From NCBI GenBank assembly GCA_003671065.1, contig QWPU01000215.1, positions 1 to 5,595 of the forward strand: DNA of 5,595 nt, written 5' to 3'. The DNA is from Planctomycetota bacterium. Its GTDB lineage: Bacteria > Planctomycetota > Phycisphaerae > Phycisphaerales > SM1A02. Positions 1 to 5,595 of this stretch are shown here, piece after piece; position 1 is the stretch's first letter; each line of letters starts with the position of its first letter. The translations under genes were made by a program, and so were the position numbers. The notes beneath the pieces are model-generated. The model ran no database searches. It was not told the DNA's origin and was given only the letters and a program-made list of their open reading frames with translations.

Positions 1-170
1 AGTCCTCGCTGAGAAAAATCGCGCGCACGATCAATCGCGCGCCGAATGCCTCGCGCACATGCCGCGACATTCGCGCGAAGATTTTCAAGCGCAACAGGAT
101 CGGAGATCGCTTGCCCCGCTTCTTCAGTGAGTGCATCTCGGATAGATCGAACGCTCGGAATCGTGTTCAT
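1..170 (-). CDS. Partial ORF, N-terminus of an unidentified helical protein
   Basis: An ATG at 168-170 opens a frame that stays open to the left edge, giving 56 complete codons. The product starts MNTIPSVRSIRDALTEEAGQ and continues with a charged, Ala/Arg-rich stretch (LRANVAACARGIRRAIDRAR, then DFSQRG). It looks alpha-helical and has no signal peptide or membrane segment so far. I do not recognise the family. The start lies 25 bases after the stop of the GAP1-N2-like gene on the same strand, and codon choice resembles the upstream genes, so it is probably the fourth gene of the operon. No Shine-Dalgarno sequence precedes the ATG. The frame stays open upstream into the previous gene, with in-frame TTG codons at 207-209 and 213-215, so a longer overlapping version is possible. 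Function cannot be assigned from this fragment. Confidence 0.6.
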   Translation of the reverse strand, partial: MNTIPSVRSIRDALTEEAGQAISDPVALENLRANVAACARGIRRAIDRARDFSQRG

Positions 171-187
171 GAGTGGAAGTACCGTGA

Positions 188-197
188 GATCGCGATC
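188..197. repeat. 10-bp perfect palindrome at the end of the GAP1-N2-like gene
   Basis: GATCGCGATC reads identically on both strands. It overlaps the TGA stop at 196-198 and lies just before the next ORF start at 170. It contains two GATC sites around a CGCG core. It is too short to act as a terminator and has no T-run. GATC-containing words are frequent in this window, so it may be chance. Confidence 0.35.
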
Positions 198-1326
198 AGC
201 GCGCTGCAAAGACAAAGAGAAGCACCGCGATTGCTGTTGCGACCGCGGAGTAAGCGAAGAGGAAAAGTGCGAGTGGTGGAACGGAACTCAGAGCAGTCGA
301 TGCGGCGCGCGCGCGTGGAGGCGGCGCCTGCTTTGTCGCACGCTCGTTGGCATCAAACAGCGGCAGAAAGTGCTCTGAGTCCCCAGTGTTCGTGAGTACT
401 GTTGGTGCGTTCGATACACTAGGCGCTCGAGGTGTTGCAGCCGACGCAGGATTCACTCCGACGCGCTCGTGCCCATTCAACTGCGGCGTCGCGTGCAAGA
501 CAGGCACAACGCGCGTGCTCGGAGGCGCGCGCAATGTCGATTCAACAAAGCGCCCGCTTCGTGCAGCCTCCGCGGCGGGACTCGCATCAGCGGCAACACT
601 GGCGGTCACGGTCACTTGACGCACTCCAGGTTCGTTGAGAAGTTTCGAGAGGCCCGTTGCGTTGTTGCGCACAAAACGAATTTGACACTTTGCAGCCGCA
701 GGCAAGCGCTGAAATCGCGTTGAGAATGAAACATGCCAGCGACGCTCGATCGGCAACAACGCGAGCACATCAGCCGCAAGCGGCAACGCGTTCAACTCAT
801 TCGGCAACACGACATAGCACACGGAGTTTGGCGCTTCAAGCACAGTTCGTGCAACGATCCCAGCCCAACCAGGATCGAAGCCTGCAGATTCCCATGCGGT
901 TGCTCGTCGTGGCTCGAGTGATCCTGTTGGAAGTTGCGGGCCTTCTGATGGCTCCGCAATCGGCGGCACGGTGTGACTGAATCCGCTGAAAGCATCGAGC
1001 ATCCACGCTGGACCCGCGGACGCGCGCTCATCAGCGTCGAGGACAAGATGATGCGCGATGCGATTTGGTCGTCCACTCGAATCGTTTCCGCAGGGCGCAA
1101 CTCGCGAGAGCACGGTGAAACTTTTCCCGCGAAGAGTGAGAATTCGATGTGCCCAATCAACGCGATCAACGCCGACACATCGGTTTGCGTCAAAGTCGTA
1201 CGCGCTCAATTCAGCGAGCACCGATTCCAATCCCACCGGCAGTGCGCGTGTGGCCACTGCCGTCGCAAATCCACTGTCGCCGCGAAGTCCGCGCGGAACC
1301 GATGTGTGGATGAGCTCGAAGCTCAT
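196..1326 (-). CDS. GAP1-N2-like GTPase-associated protein with C-terminal membrane anchor
   Basis: This 376-residue protein is the predicted partner or regulator of the GTPase encoded just upstream. Residues 3-115 match my recollection of the GAP1-N2 domain: an opening ELIHTSVPRGL, then GFATAVATRALP (19-30), LSAYDF (40-45), and the signature SRVAPCGNDSSGRPNRIAHH (74-93) followed by LVLD. A second conserved block at 144-219 contains WAGIVAR, LPNELNALPLAADVLALLP and RRWHVSFSTRFQRLP. Residues 245-350 are a low-complexity Ala/Pro/Ser/Thr linker. Residues 351-374 are a hydrophobic helix ending in a lone Arg, which suggests a tail-anchored protein with its main domain in the cytoplasm. The ATG overlaps the GTPase stop as ATGA, which fixes the start and implies translational coupling. 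Known of the family: GAP1 proteins sit beside GTPases in predicted conflict systems. Biochemical activity is not established here, and no enzymatic residues are evident to me. Confidence 0.8.
   Translation of the reverse strand: MSFELIHTSVPRGLRGDSGFATAVATRALPVGLESVLAELSAYDFDANRCVGVDRVDWAHRILTLRGKSFTVLSRVAPCGNDSSGRPNRIAHHLVLDADERASAGPAWMLDAFSGFSHTVPPIAEPSEGPQLPTGSLEPRRATAWESAGFDPGWAGIVARTVLEAPNSVCYVVLPNELNALPLAADVLALLPIERRWHVSFSTRFQRLPAAAKCQIRFVRNNATGLSKLLNEPGVRQVTVTASVAADASPAAEAARSGRFVESTLRAPPSTRVVPVLHATPQLNGHERVGVNPASAATPRAPSVSNAPTVLTNTGDSEHFLPLFDANERATKQAPPPRARAASTALSSVPPLALFLFAYSAVATAIAVLLFVFAAR
205..276 (-). other. Predicted C-terminal transmembrane anchor of the GAP1-N2-like protein
   Basis: Residues 351-374 of the 376-residue protein are almost entirely Leu, Ala, Val, Phe and Ile, with no charged residue until the final Arg. 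Arg338 and Arg340 lie before it. There is no N-terminal signal sequence. The pattern suggests post-translational insertion as a tail anchor, leaving the conserved domains in the cytosol with the GTPase. Confidence 0.75.
1323..1326 (-). other. ATGA stop/start overlap between GTPase and GAP1-N2-like genes
   Basis: The GTPase frame ends ...CGA CGA TGA (stop 1323-1325) and the next gene begins with ATG at 1324-1326, sharing four bases. This arrangement typically gives termination-reinitiation coupling. It suggests the two proteins are made in a fixed ratio and work in one complex. Confidence 0.9.
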
Positions 1327-2546
1327 CGTCGAACATACTCCGCGAACATGTGAGGCTCGGCTTCACTCAACGCAACAACAAGAGGAGCAGCAGGCCAGAC
1401 TGGTCGAACATCGCGAGGACAAATCGTGAGTCTTGAATCAACTGCTGAGCGAGACGGTGGTCGACCGAGTCCGCTGAACGGCACGATGCGAAACTTCGGA
1501 TCAAGCGCGCGCGCAGTCGCAAGAAGTTCGGGCATGCACTCCTGCAGAAATGCGACGCACGCTGCATGAGCGCCTTCAAGCACTTCAAGGCTCGGAACGG
1601 CGATCGTATTCTTCACGGGCACGCCACCGAAATCGGCGCGGATCTCGGGTTCGGTCAGGCAACCCCAAATGTCTGCCTTTGCCAGCGCGATCACAATTCG
1701 AAACGGCAGTGGATCGTTCACGCTCATCGCGCGCAATCGTCGAACGCGATTGGCTGCTTCGATGAGCACAAGATCTTGACGCTGATCGCTGTTGCCCGCA
1801 CCTCCGAGCGCTCGCACTACATCTGCTCCGCCGAGCCGCTCAACAACGCGTTGATCTTGCGTTGGATCAACAACAAACACCAACGCACGCGACGCCGCAA
1901 GATGCCGTGTCACGGGTTCATGCGGCGTATCGCGGCCTGGAAGGAAGTGTTCTCCAGCGTTGTCGTAGAGGCAGAGTAGTTGCCGACGCGCGCCGCGCGA
2001 ACACACGAAGAGTTGCGGCTTTGGGGCAGACCACGAAGCATCTTCAATTTGAAACGATCGATAGAGACGACCACTTAAATCGGTCTTCGCGATCATCGTC
2101 GGTTTGTCAGGTGTGGAGGAACGGAACAGCGATGCTTCAAGCTCAAGCGTGAGATCGTTGAGCGTCGGATCCGCATCGAGAAAACTCAGACCATCGACGA
2201 CGAGTCCTGATCGCAGCGAAAATGTTGCAGCCGCAAGCATGACTGACTTGCCGCAGCCAGGCGCGCCCACAATGGAGAGAATCGTCTGAGGAAGTTCGAG
2301 CGCACTTGGCGGAAGTTCAAGATGGCAGCGTCGACACGCCATGCGCGAGCAGACAGTTCCAAGCGGATCGATCGCACGACCATGCGCATCGAAACGACTG
2401 GGAAGAAAGCGCATTTGCGCATCTTCACCAAGCACCGAGTCGCCGCGCAGCGCTTCGTGCTCAGAAATAAATCGAATCTGCGCAGGCGGAAACTCGCTCC
2501 AACAGTGTGGGCAAGTGAGAGAGGGAACAAGTGTTCGAGTTGCCAT
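1323..2546 (-). CDS. Zinc-ribbon P-loop GTPase, DO-GTPase2-like
   Basis: This 407-residue protein is predicted to bind and hydrolyse GTP as a molecular switch in the cytoplasm. It opens with a split zinc ribbon: CPHC at 12-15 and CRRC at 71-74, with an extra Cys66. The P-loop is GAPGCGKS (94-101), the DxxG switch motif is DNAGEHF (195-201), and the likely base-specificity motif is AKAD (289-292) after the strand FRIVIAL. FSGLG (357-361) is a possible G5 loop. The hydrophobic strand ALVFVVDPTQD (221-231) fits the strand before a switch segment. The layout (zinc ribbon, P-loop, LDADPTLNDL, DNAGE, KxD) is what I recall for double-GTPase family 2 proteins paired with GAP1 proteins. Only one P-loop is visible, so the 'double' function may need a partner. 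The start ATG at 2546 lies only 11 residues before the zinc ribbon. No clear ribosome binding site precedes it. It follows the membrane gene by 45 bases and overlaps the GAP1-N2-like gene. An ATPase role is less likely but not excluded. Confidence 0.78.
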   Translation of the reverse strand: MATRTLVPSLTCPHCWSEFPPAQIRFISEHEALRGDSVLGEDAQMRFLPSRFDAHGRAIDPLGTVCSRMACRRCHLELPPSALELPQTILSIVGAPGCGKSVMLAAATFSLRSGLVVDGLSFLDADPTLNDLTLELEASLFRSSTPDKPTMIAKTDLSGRLYRSFQIEDASWSAPKPQLFVCSRGARRQLLCLYDNAGEHFLPGRDTPHEPVTRHLAASRALVFVVDPTQDQRVVERLGGADVVRALGGAGNSDQRQDLVLIEAANRVRRLRAMSVNDPLPFRIVIALAKADIWGCLTEPEIRADFGGVPVKNTIAVPSLEVLEGAHAACVAFLQECMPELLATARALDPKFRIVPFSGLGRPPSRSAVDSRLTICPRDVRPVWPAAPLVVALSEAEPHMFAEYVRR

Positions 2547-2551
2547 AGAGG

Positions 2552-2594
2552 TGTCACGTTGTCAGAGCGTTGTCACGTTGTCAGATCGTCGTCA
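2552..2594 (-). repeat. 19-bp-period tandem repeat / TGACA ladder in the intergenic gap
   Basis: On the plus strand TGTCACGTTGTCAGA occurs exactly at 2552-2566 and again at 2571-2585, a period of 19. Each copy holds two TGTCA words, so TGTCA starts at 2552, 2560, 2571 and 2579. A variant CGTCA at 2590 overlaps the stop codon of the upstream gene (2592-2594). The spacing therefore alternates 8, 11, 8, 11. The ladder fills nearly all of the 45-base gap before the GTPase start. It may be a simple tandem duplication, a regulator-binding array or an mRNA element. Function is unknown. Confidence 0.75.
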
Positions 2595-5500
2595 CTTGGA
2601 CTTGCGTGGAGGGATGCGAAACTTCGCGTCGAGATTCGACGGGACACCGATAGGAATGATGCCGTGCTTGCGCGCGAGCGAAATGGGAACGACCTTGACT
2701 TGTCGCGCAAGGTTGTCGCAACACACAGCCAACTCCTGCTTTTCTTGCTCAGTCCGTCGGTCCCCGAGCTGTATCAGACGGCGAAACTCTGCGAGCACTG
2801 GTTCTGCCTTCGTAACCGCCTCGTCCATGTTGCTCACACCGGCCTCGCACGCCGCTTCAAATGCATTGAACATCTGGTCTCTCAAAAAGAATGGAGACCG
2901 TCGTATCGATGCGAACAACTCGTCAGACCTTGTCTGAGGATCCTCCCGCAGTCGTTCTGAGATCGCTGTCGTCTCTATGAAGACCAGGCGACCCGTTGAC
3001 AGCGTTGCACAGATAAAGGCGTGAGTCGGTGTCATGACGATGCACGCATCCACACCGATTGCCTCAAGAAAACTCGCCAAGAGCACGGTGCCGTCAACGC
3101 AGTTGGCGTTTGCCGAACTGAGCGATTCATGCACCAGCCTGCAACGCTGCGCACCCACTGCCGCTGCCGTCAAGTTTTGGTAGCGCATGCCGCGCAGCGC
3201 GAGCTCACGCCAAATGAGATAAATGGAAATCAAGGCTTCCTCTTCGGATCCAGCGCCGCCGCCAGAAAGCGACAAGCCTTCTTTCACCACTTCAGGATCC
3301 TGATTGATCCCATCCAAAATCCGTTTGACCCACGGATGCGTTTCATCCACCGCCGCAGCAAATCCGAGTTCGAAGGGATAGGCACGCTCAATCTCTGCAG
3401 GTGGATTGACGCGGATACGACCAGCCAACGAATCTTGAGTGCCATCGCTGTATTTCAGTCGCAGCGTGTAAGGAATCTCGACGGCACTTTCGAGCTTCTT
3501 TAACTCATCAGTGTTCCATGGCAGATCGAACGGGATAGTGAAGGCCTCGCCGTCTGCGTCGTAGGATCCGAGATTCGCTGGTATGGAGTGGACGAGTTCA
3601 ATATCACTCTGGCTTGAAACGAGTCCGTCAACTGAGAGCGGCAGATACTTCCGCGAGGCCGCGTCTACTTCGATGTACACGCCGACACGCGCGTTCTCTG
3701 GAGCATTGGAGATCTTCACCTTAAACAGTGGTCGCGAACTCAAGAGGGCCGCTTCCCCTGATGCGCCTCCGTACATAGAGGAGCACAACGATGCCCACAT
3801 GATGCTGGAGAAGAACTGCGGATCATCCTTGAGCGAAAATCCCGGCACATCGACGAACGCGCTCTCGAGCGCTGCGAATGCGTCAGCGCGATTCGTTAAA
3901 AACGTGCTGTCGAACTTGCGGAAAGAAATCAGGCTCGAAGCAAAGACCGCCTTCTCCATTCCATCGTGCACTTCCGCGACTGACGCCATTCCGCCCTGCT
4001 CTGGAGGCGGTGCTTTCGGCGGTGGATTCTGCGGCGGCGCTGCTGCAGGCGGAGTCGAAGGCGGGCTTGAAGGCGGAGTTGGTGGGCTTGGTGGAGCAGA
4101 CGCTTGCGCGCTGGCTTGCGCACTACTCCGCGCTCCCGCTGGTCGCTCAAGAATCACTAACACAAAGCGCGCTGCGATCGGTTTGCCAAGGAAGTAACTT
4201 TGAATTGGAATCGTGATTTGTACACCAGCAGCAAGTGACAAGAGATCTCCACTGCGAGGGTCTTCGATTCCCACCGCCGCCAGCGCGCCGTGCACACCGT
4301 CGAGGTCGCTTCCGATTCCAGTGAAACCACCGATGCTGAGTGTGCCAATATCGACATCAACAACTTGCGCACGCGGGAGCGCCAGCACCGCGACCTCGGT
4401 TGCGTTGGGACCTTGCACGGAATGAGACCACGAAAACGACCCATCCTTGCTGGTCATATGCACTGCGTTTGAAACCATCTTCCAGTCGTTCTTGTTAAGT
4501 TCACTCGCAAGATCGCTGAGTTGATCGAATGTTTCCCATGCTTCTTCCTCGTACTTCCCCTCGACGGGTGTTTGCGACGCCTCAGCAACCGTTTCCGTCA
4601 GCCGTTTGCCAACCGTACCGAGCGTCAATCCCGTCTTGACGACATCAAGCGCGTGCTCGGCGGCGATTGCGAAATGCATACCCGCAACGATGCTTCCATT
4701 CTTGTCGACCTCGCCCCAGCGATCGATGCCCACGACTTCACCAGACTCTTCGAGCACCAACGGGCCACCTTGGCAACCGTTGGTGAAGTTCGCACTGGTT
4801 TGCACGAGTGTTGGCTTGCCTTGATCTGCGCGAATGCCTGAAATCACACCGTCAAAAATGCTGTGGAGTGCGACCCCTGCGGAACCGTCATCATCCTTCG
4901 AGCCAAGATTGAACGCCGCGGTGTCGGCGTGACCAAGCGCGACGACACGCGTTCCACTGCGAACATCGACAACCTTCGCGATCTGCAGCGGAATCACACC
5001 GATGCTTTCGAGTTGCGGCCGATAGAGCTCAACGCTTATCGCAGCGATATCAAAGATGCGACCATCATCAGAGTTGTCAATCGTCTTCAGGAAATCGTTG
5101 TGCACACGGAAATCGGCGATGCGCAATCCAGGAAGCGTGAACAACACGGTTCCGTCGGCGGGCGCGCGGAAGAGCAACGACGCATCACGCGCACCTTGAA
5201 TGTGCTGGTAGCTCGTGATGAGCCAGAGTTGATCTTTGTCTTCGATAATGAAGCCAGTGCCAGTACCGTTTGCGAAAACGATTTGCGGAACGGCAAGTTG
5301 CGTCGTTGTCCAATCGCGGCTGGTCGTGGACGGCGATTGCAATTTTCGCAGCAGGAACAAGCCACCGATCATCACAACCGAAAGCAACGCCGCGCCGTAA
5401 CCCAGCGCTGTCACTGCGCGATTCGATGCGCCCATCCGCGCGCCGTCACTGCGACCCGCCGCTGCGGCTGAGGCGAGGACTTCAGCGCGCGCTTCCGCCG

Positions 5501-5595
5501 CCGCGAGTTCGCGAGGATCGACGCGTCGTACTTTTTCGCCGACGGTGAATGACTCGCCCGCCAGCGGTTTCTCCGATGAAGCGCGCCCTTGTTCG
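2592..5595 (-). CDS. Membrane-anchored trypsin-like (Ser-to-Gln) plus transglutaminase-like fusion protein, 5' end outside window
   Basis: Numbering is from the only in-frame ATG here (5435; 947 residues to the stop). The frame stays open a further 53 codons to the right edge with similar codon use and no ribosome site at that ATG, so the true start is probably beyond the window. Layout: transmembrane helix 11-29; trypsin/HtrA-like domain about 48-265, with GTGTGFII, His78 (ITSYQHIQG), Asp129 (FDIAAISV) and GCQGGPLV (220-227), where Gln222 replaces the catalytic Ser; a beta-rich region about 290-430; a Pro/Ala linker 432-481; a beta-rich region about 500-680; then a transglutaminase-like domain about 690-830 with Cys779 (ANCVDGT), His805 (TPTHAF) and Glu821 (FIETT). 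The C-terminus ends IPPRKSK after the conserved-looking ARKHGIIPIG. The fold calls rest on motif recognition. The trypsin-like domain is probably inactive as a serine protease, while the Cys-His-acid domain may be active. Substrate and membrane orientation are unknown; charges on either side of the helix are similar. Confidence 0.8.
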   Translation of the reverse strand, partial: EQGRASSEKPLAGESFTVGEKVRRVDPRELAAAEARAEVLASAAAAGRSDGARMGASNRAVTALGYGAALLSVVMIGGLFLLRKLQSPSTTSRDWTTTQLAVPQIVFANGTGTGFIIEDKDQLWLITSYQHIQGARDASLLFRAPADGTVLFTLPGLRIADFRVHNDFLKTIDNSDDGRIFDIAAISVELYRPQLESIGVIPLQIAKVVDVRSGTRVVALGHADTAAFNLGSKDDDGSAGVALHSIFDGVISGIRADQGKPTLVQTSANFTNGCQGGPLVLEESGEVVGIDRWGEVDKNGSIVAGMHFAIAAEHALDVVKTGLTLGTVGKRLTETVAEASQTPVEGKYEEEAWETFDQLSDLASELNKNDWKMVSNAVHMTSKDGSFSWSHSVQGPNATEVAVLALPRAQVVDVDIGTLSIGGFTGIGSDLDGVHGALAAVGIEDPRSGDLLSLAAGVQITIPIQSYFLGKPIAARFVLVILERPAGARSSAQASAQASAPPSPPTPPSSPPSTPPAAAPPQNPPPKAPPPEQGGMASVAEVHDGMEKAVFASSLISFRKFDSTFLTNRADAFAALESAFVDVPGFSLKDDPQFFSSIMWASLCSSMYGGASGEAALLSSRPLFKVKISNAPENARVGVYIEVDAASRKYLPLSVDGLVSSQSDIELVHSIPANLGSYDADGEAFTIPFDLPWNTDELKKLESAVEIPYTLRLKYSDGTQDSLAGRIRVNPPAEIERAYPFELGFAAAVDETHPWVKRILDGINQDPEVVKEGLSLSGGGAGSEEEALISIYLIWRELALRGMRYQNLTAAAVGAQRCRLVHESLSSANANCVDGTVLLASFLEAIGVDACIVMTPTHAFICATLSTGRLVFIETTAISERLREDPQTRSDELFASIRRSPFFLRDQMFNAFEAACEAGVSNMDEAVTKAEPVLAEFRRLIQLGDRRTEQEKQELAVCCDNLARQVKVVPISLARKHGIIPIGVPSNLDAKFRIPPRKSK
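3021..3101 (-). other. Transglutaminase-like Cys-His core
   Basis: This segment encodes residues 779-805 of the fusion protein, running from Cys779 at the start of helix CVDGTVLLASFLEAIG to His805 in TPTHAF. Glu821 in FIETT follows 16 residues later. The order Cys, His, acid and the helix after Cys match the papain-like transglutaminase/cysteine-peptidase fold. I recall closely similar blocks (QANCVDGS..., PGH) in planctomycete and related proteins. Confidence 0.7.
4002..4094 (-). other. Proline-rich linker coding segment
   Basis: Residues 448-478 of the fusion protein are mostly Pro, Ser and Ala, including NPPPKAPPPE, preceded by an AQASAQASA repeat. The DNA is a run of related GGCGG-type words on the plus strand. 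It separates the trypsin-like half from the transglutaminase-like half, so it is likely a flexible or extended tether. The PPP runs would be expected to need elongation factor P for smooth translation. Confidence 0.85.
4764..4778 (-). other. Degenerate serine-protease active-site motif (GCQGG)
   Basis: These 15 bases encode residues 220-224, Gly-Cys-Gln-Gly-Gly. Trypsin-like proteases normally have Gly-x-Ser-Gly-Gly here. The Gln codon is CAA (4770-4772). The following PLVLEESGEVVGID fits the family strand and turn, so the alignment is unambiguous by eye and the Ser is missing. Confidence 0.8.
5349..5405 (-). other. Predicted N-terminal transmembrane helix of the fusion protein
   Basis: Residues 11-29 (LGYGAALLSVVMIGGLFLL) are uncharged and hydrophobic, followed by Arg-Lys. 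Because the reading frame continues at least 53 codons upstream with charged and Ala-rich sequence, this is more likely an internal membrane anchor than a cleaved signal peptide. There is no obvious cleavage motif after it. Confidence 0.75.

Noticed and set aside
171..195. Terminator between the GAP1-N2-like gene and the next ORF
   Set aside because: The only symmetry is a 10-bp palindrome with no loop and no following T-run, so it does not look like an intrinsic terminator.
792..1193. Second minus-strand frame of 133 codons inside the GAP1-N2-like gene
   Set aside because: It is fully contained in a gene with recognisable family motifs in another frame, and its own translation shows no conserved pattern.
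2552..2585. CRISPR-like repeat
   Set aside because: There are only two 15-base copies separated by 4 bases. There are no spacers of CRISPR size and no cas genes.
2322..2960. Plus-strand open frames of about 198-212 codons
   Set aside because: They span the ends of two well-supported minus-strand genes and the repeat-filled gap. The translations are Arg/Cys/Ser-rich with no motif, typical of antisense shadows in GC-rich coding DNA.
3583..4197. Plus-strand open frame with a Gly-rich segment
   Set aside because: The Gly-rich stretch is simply the antisense reading of the Pro-rich linker. No independent coding evidence was seen.
4863..5471. Plus-strand open frame of about 202 codons
   Set aside because: It lies fully opposite the trypsin-like domain, whose motifs are recognisable on the minus strand. 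The plus-strand product is Arg/His-rich with no recognisable domain.

Overview
The window reads as one strand of a compact bacterial operon. Every gene I can support lies on the minus strand, so transcription runs from right (5595) to left (1). In that order the genes are: (1) a long membrane-anchored protein carrying a trypsin/HtrA-like domain and a transglutaminase-like cysteine-peptidase domain (2592 to beyond the right edge); (2) a zinc-ribbon P-loop GTPase resembling the double-GTPase (DO-GTPase2-like) family (1323-2546); (3) a GAP1-N2-like 'GTPase-associated' protein with a C-terminal membrane anchor (196-1326); and (4) the N-terminus of an unidentified helical protein that runs off the left edge (1-170). 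The junctions are a 45-base gap, a 4-base ATGA overlap and a 25-base gap, which fits a single transcript. No promoter or terminator is visible, so both operon ends lie outside the window.

The host is probably a planctomycete or a similar GC-rich bacterium of complex lifestyle. The GAP1-N2 motifs, the split zinc ribbon before the P-loop and the 'ANCVDGTVLLASFLEAIG' transglutaminase-like block all resemble, from memory, proteins common in Planctomycetota. The starts also lack clear Shine-Dalgarno sequences. This is an inference; no taxonomic marker gene is present.

How the genes may work together: GAP1-like proteins and their GTPases have been predicted by comparative genomics to form NTP-regulated biological conflict (defence-like) or signalling complexes. 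Here the GTPase and GAP1-N2 genes are translationally coupled. They sit beside a membrane protein that fuses two peptidase-fold domains. The trypsin-like domain keeps its His and Asp but has Gln where the catalytic Ser should be, so it looks like a pseudoprotease or sensor. The downstream transglutaminase-like domain keeps a plausible Cys-His-acid set. A working model is a membrane-associated, GTPase-switched complex in which the pseudoprotease binds a ligand or partner and the cysteine-peptidase-like domain acts. The sequence alone does not prove this.

The plus strand holds many open frames, but all are shadows of the minus-strand genes. No RNA gene, insertion sequence or CRISPR array was seen.
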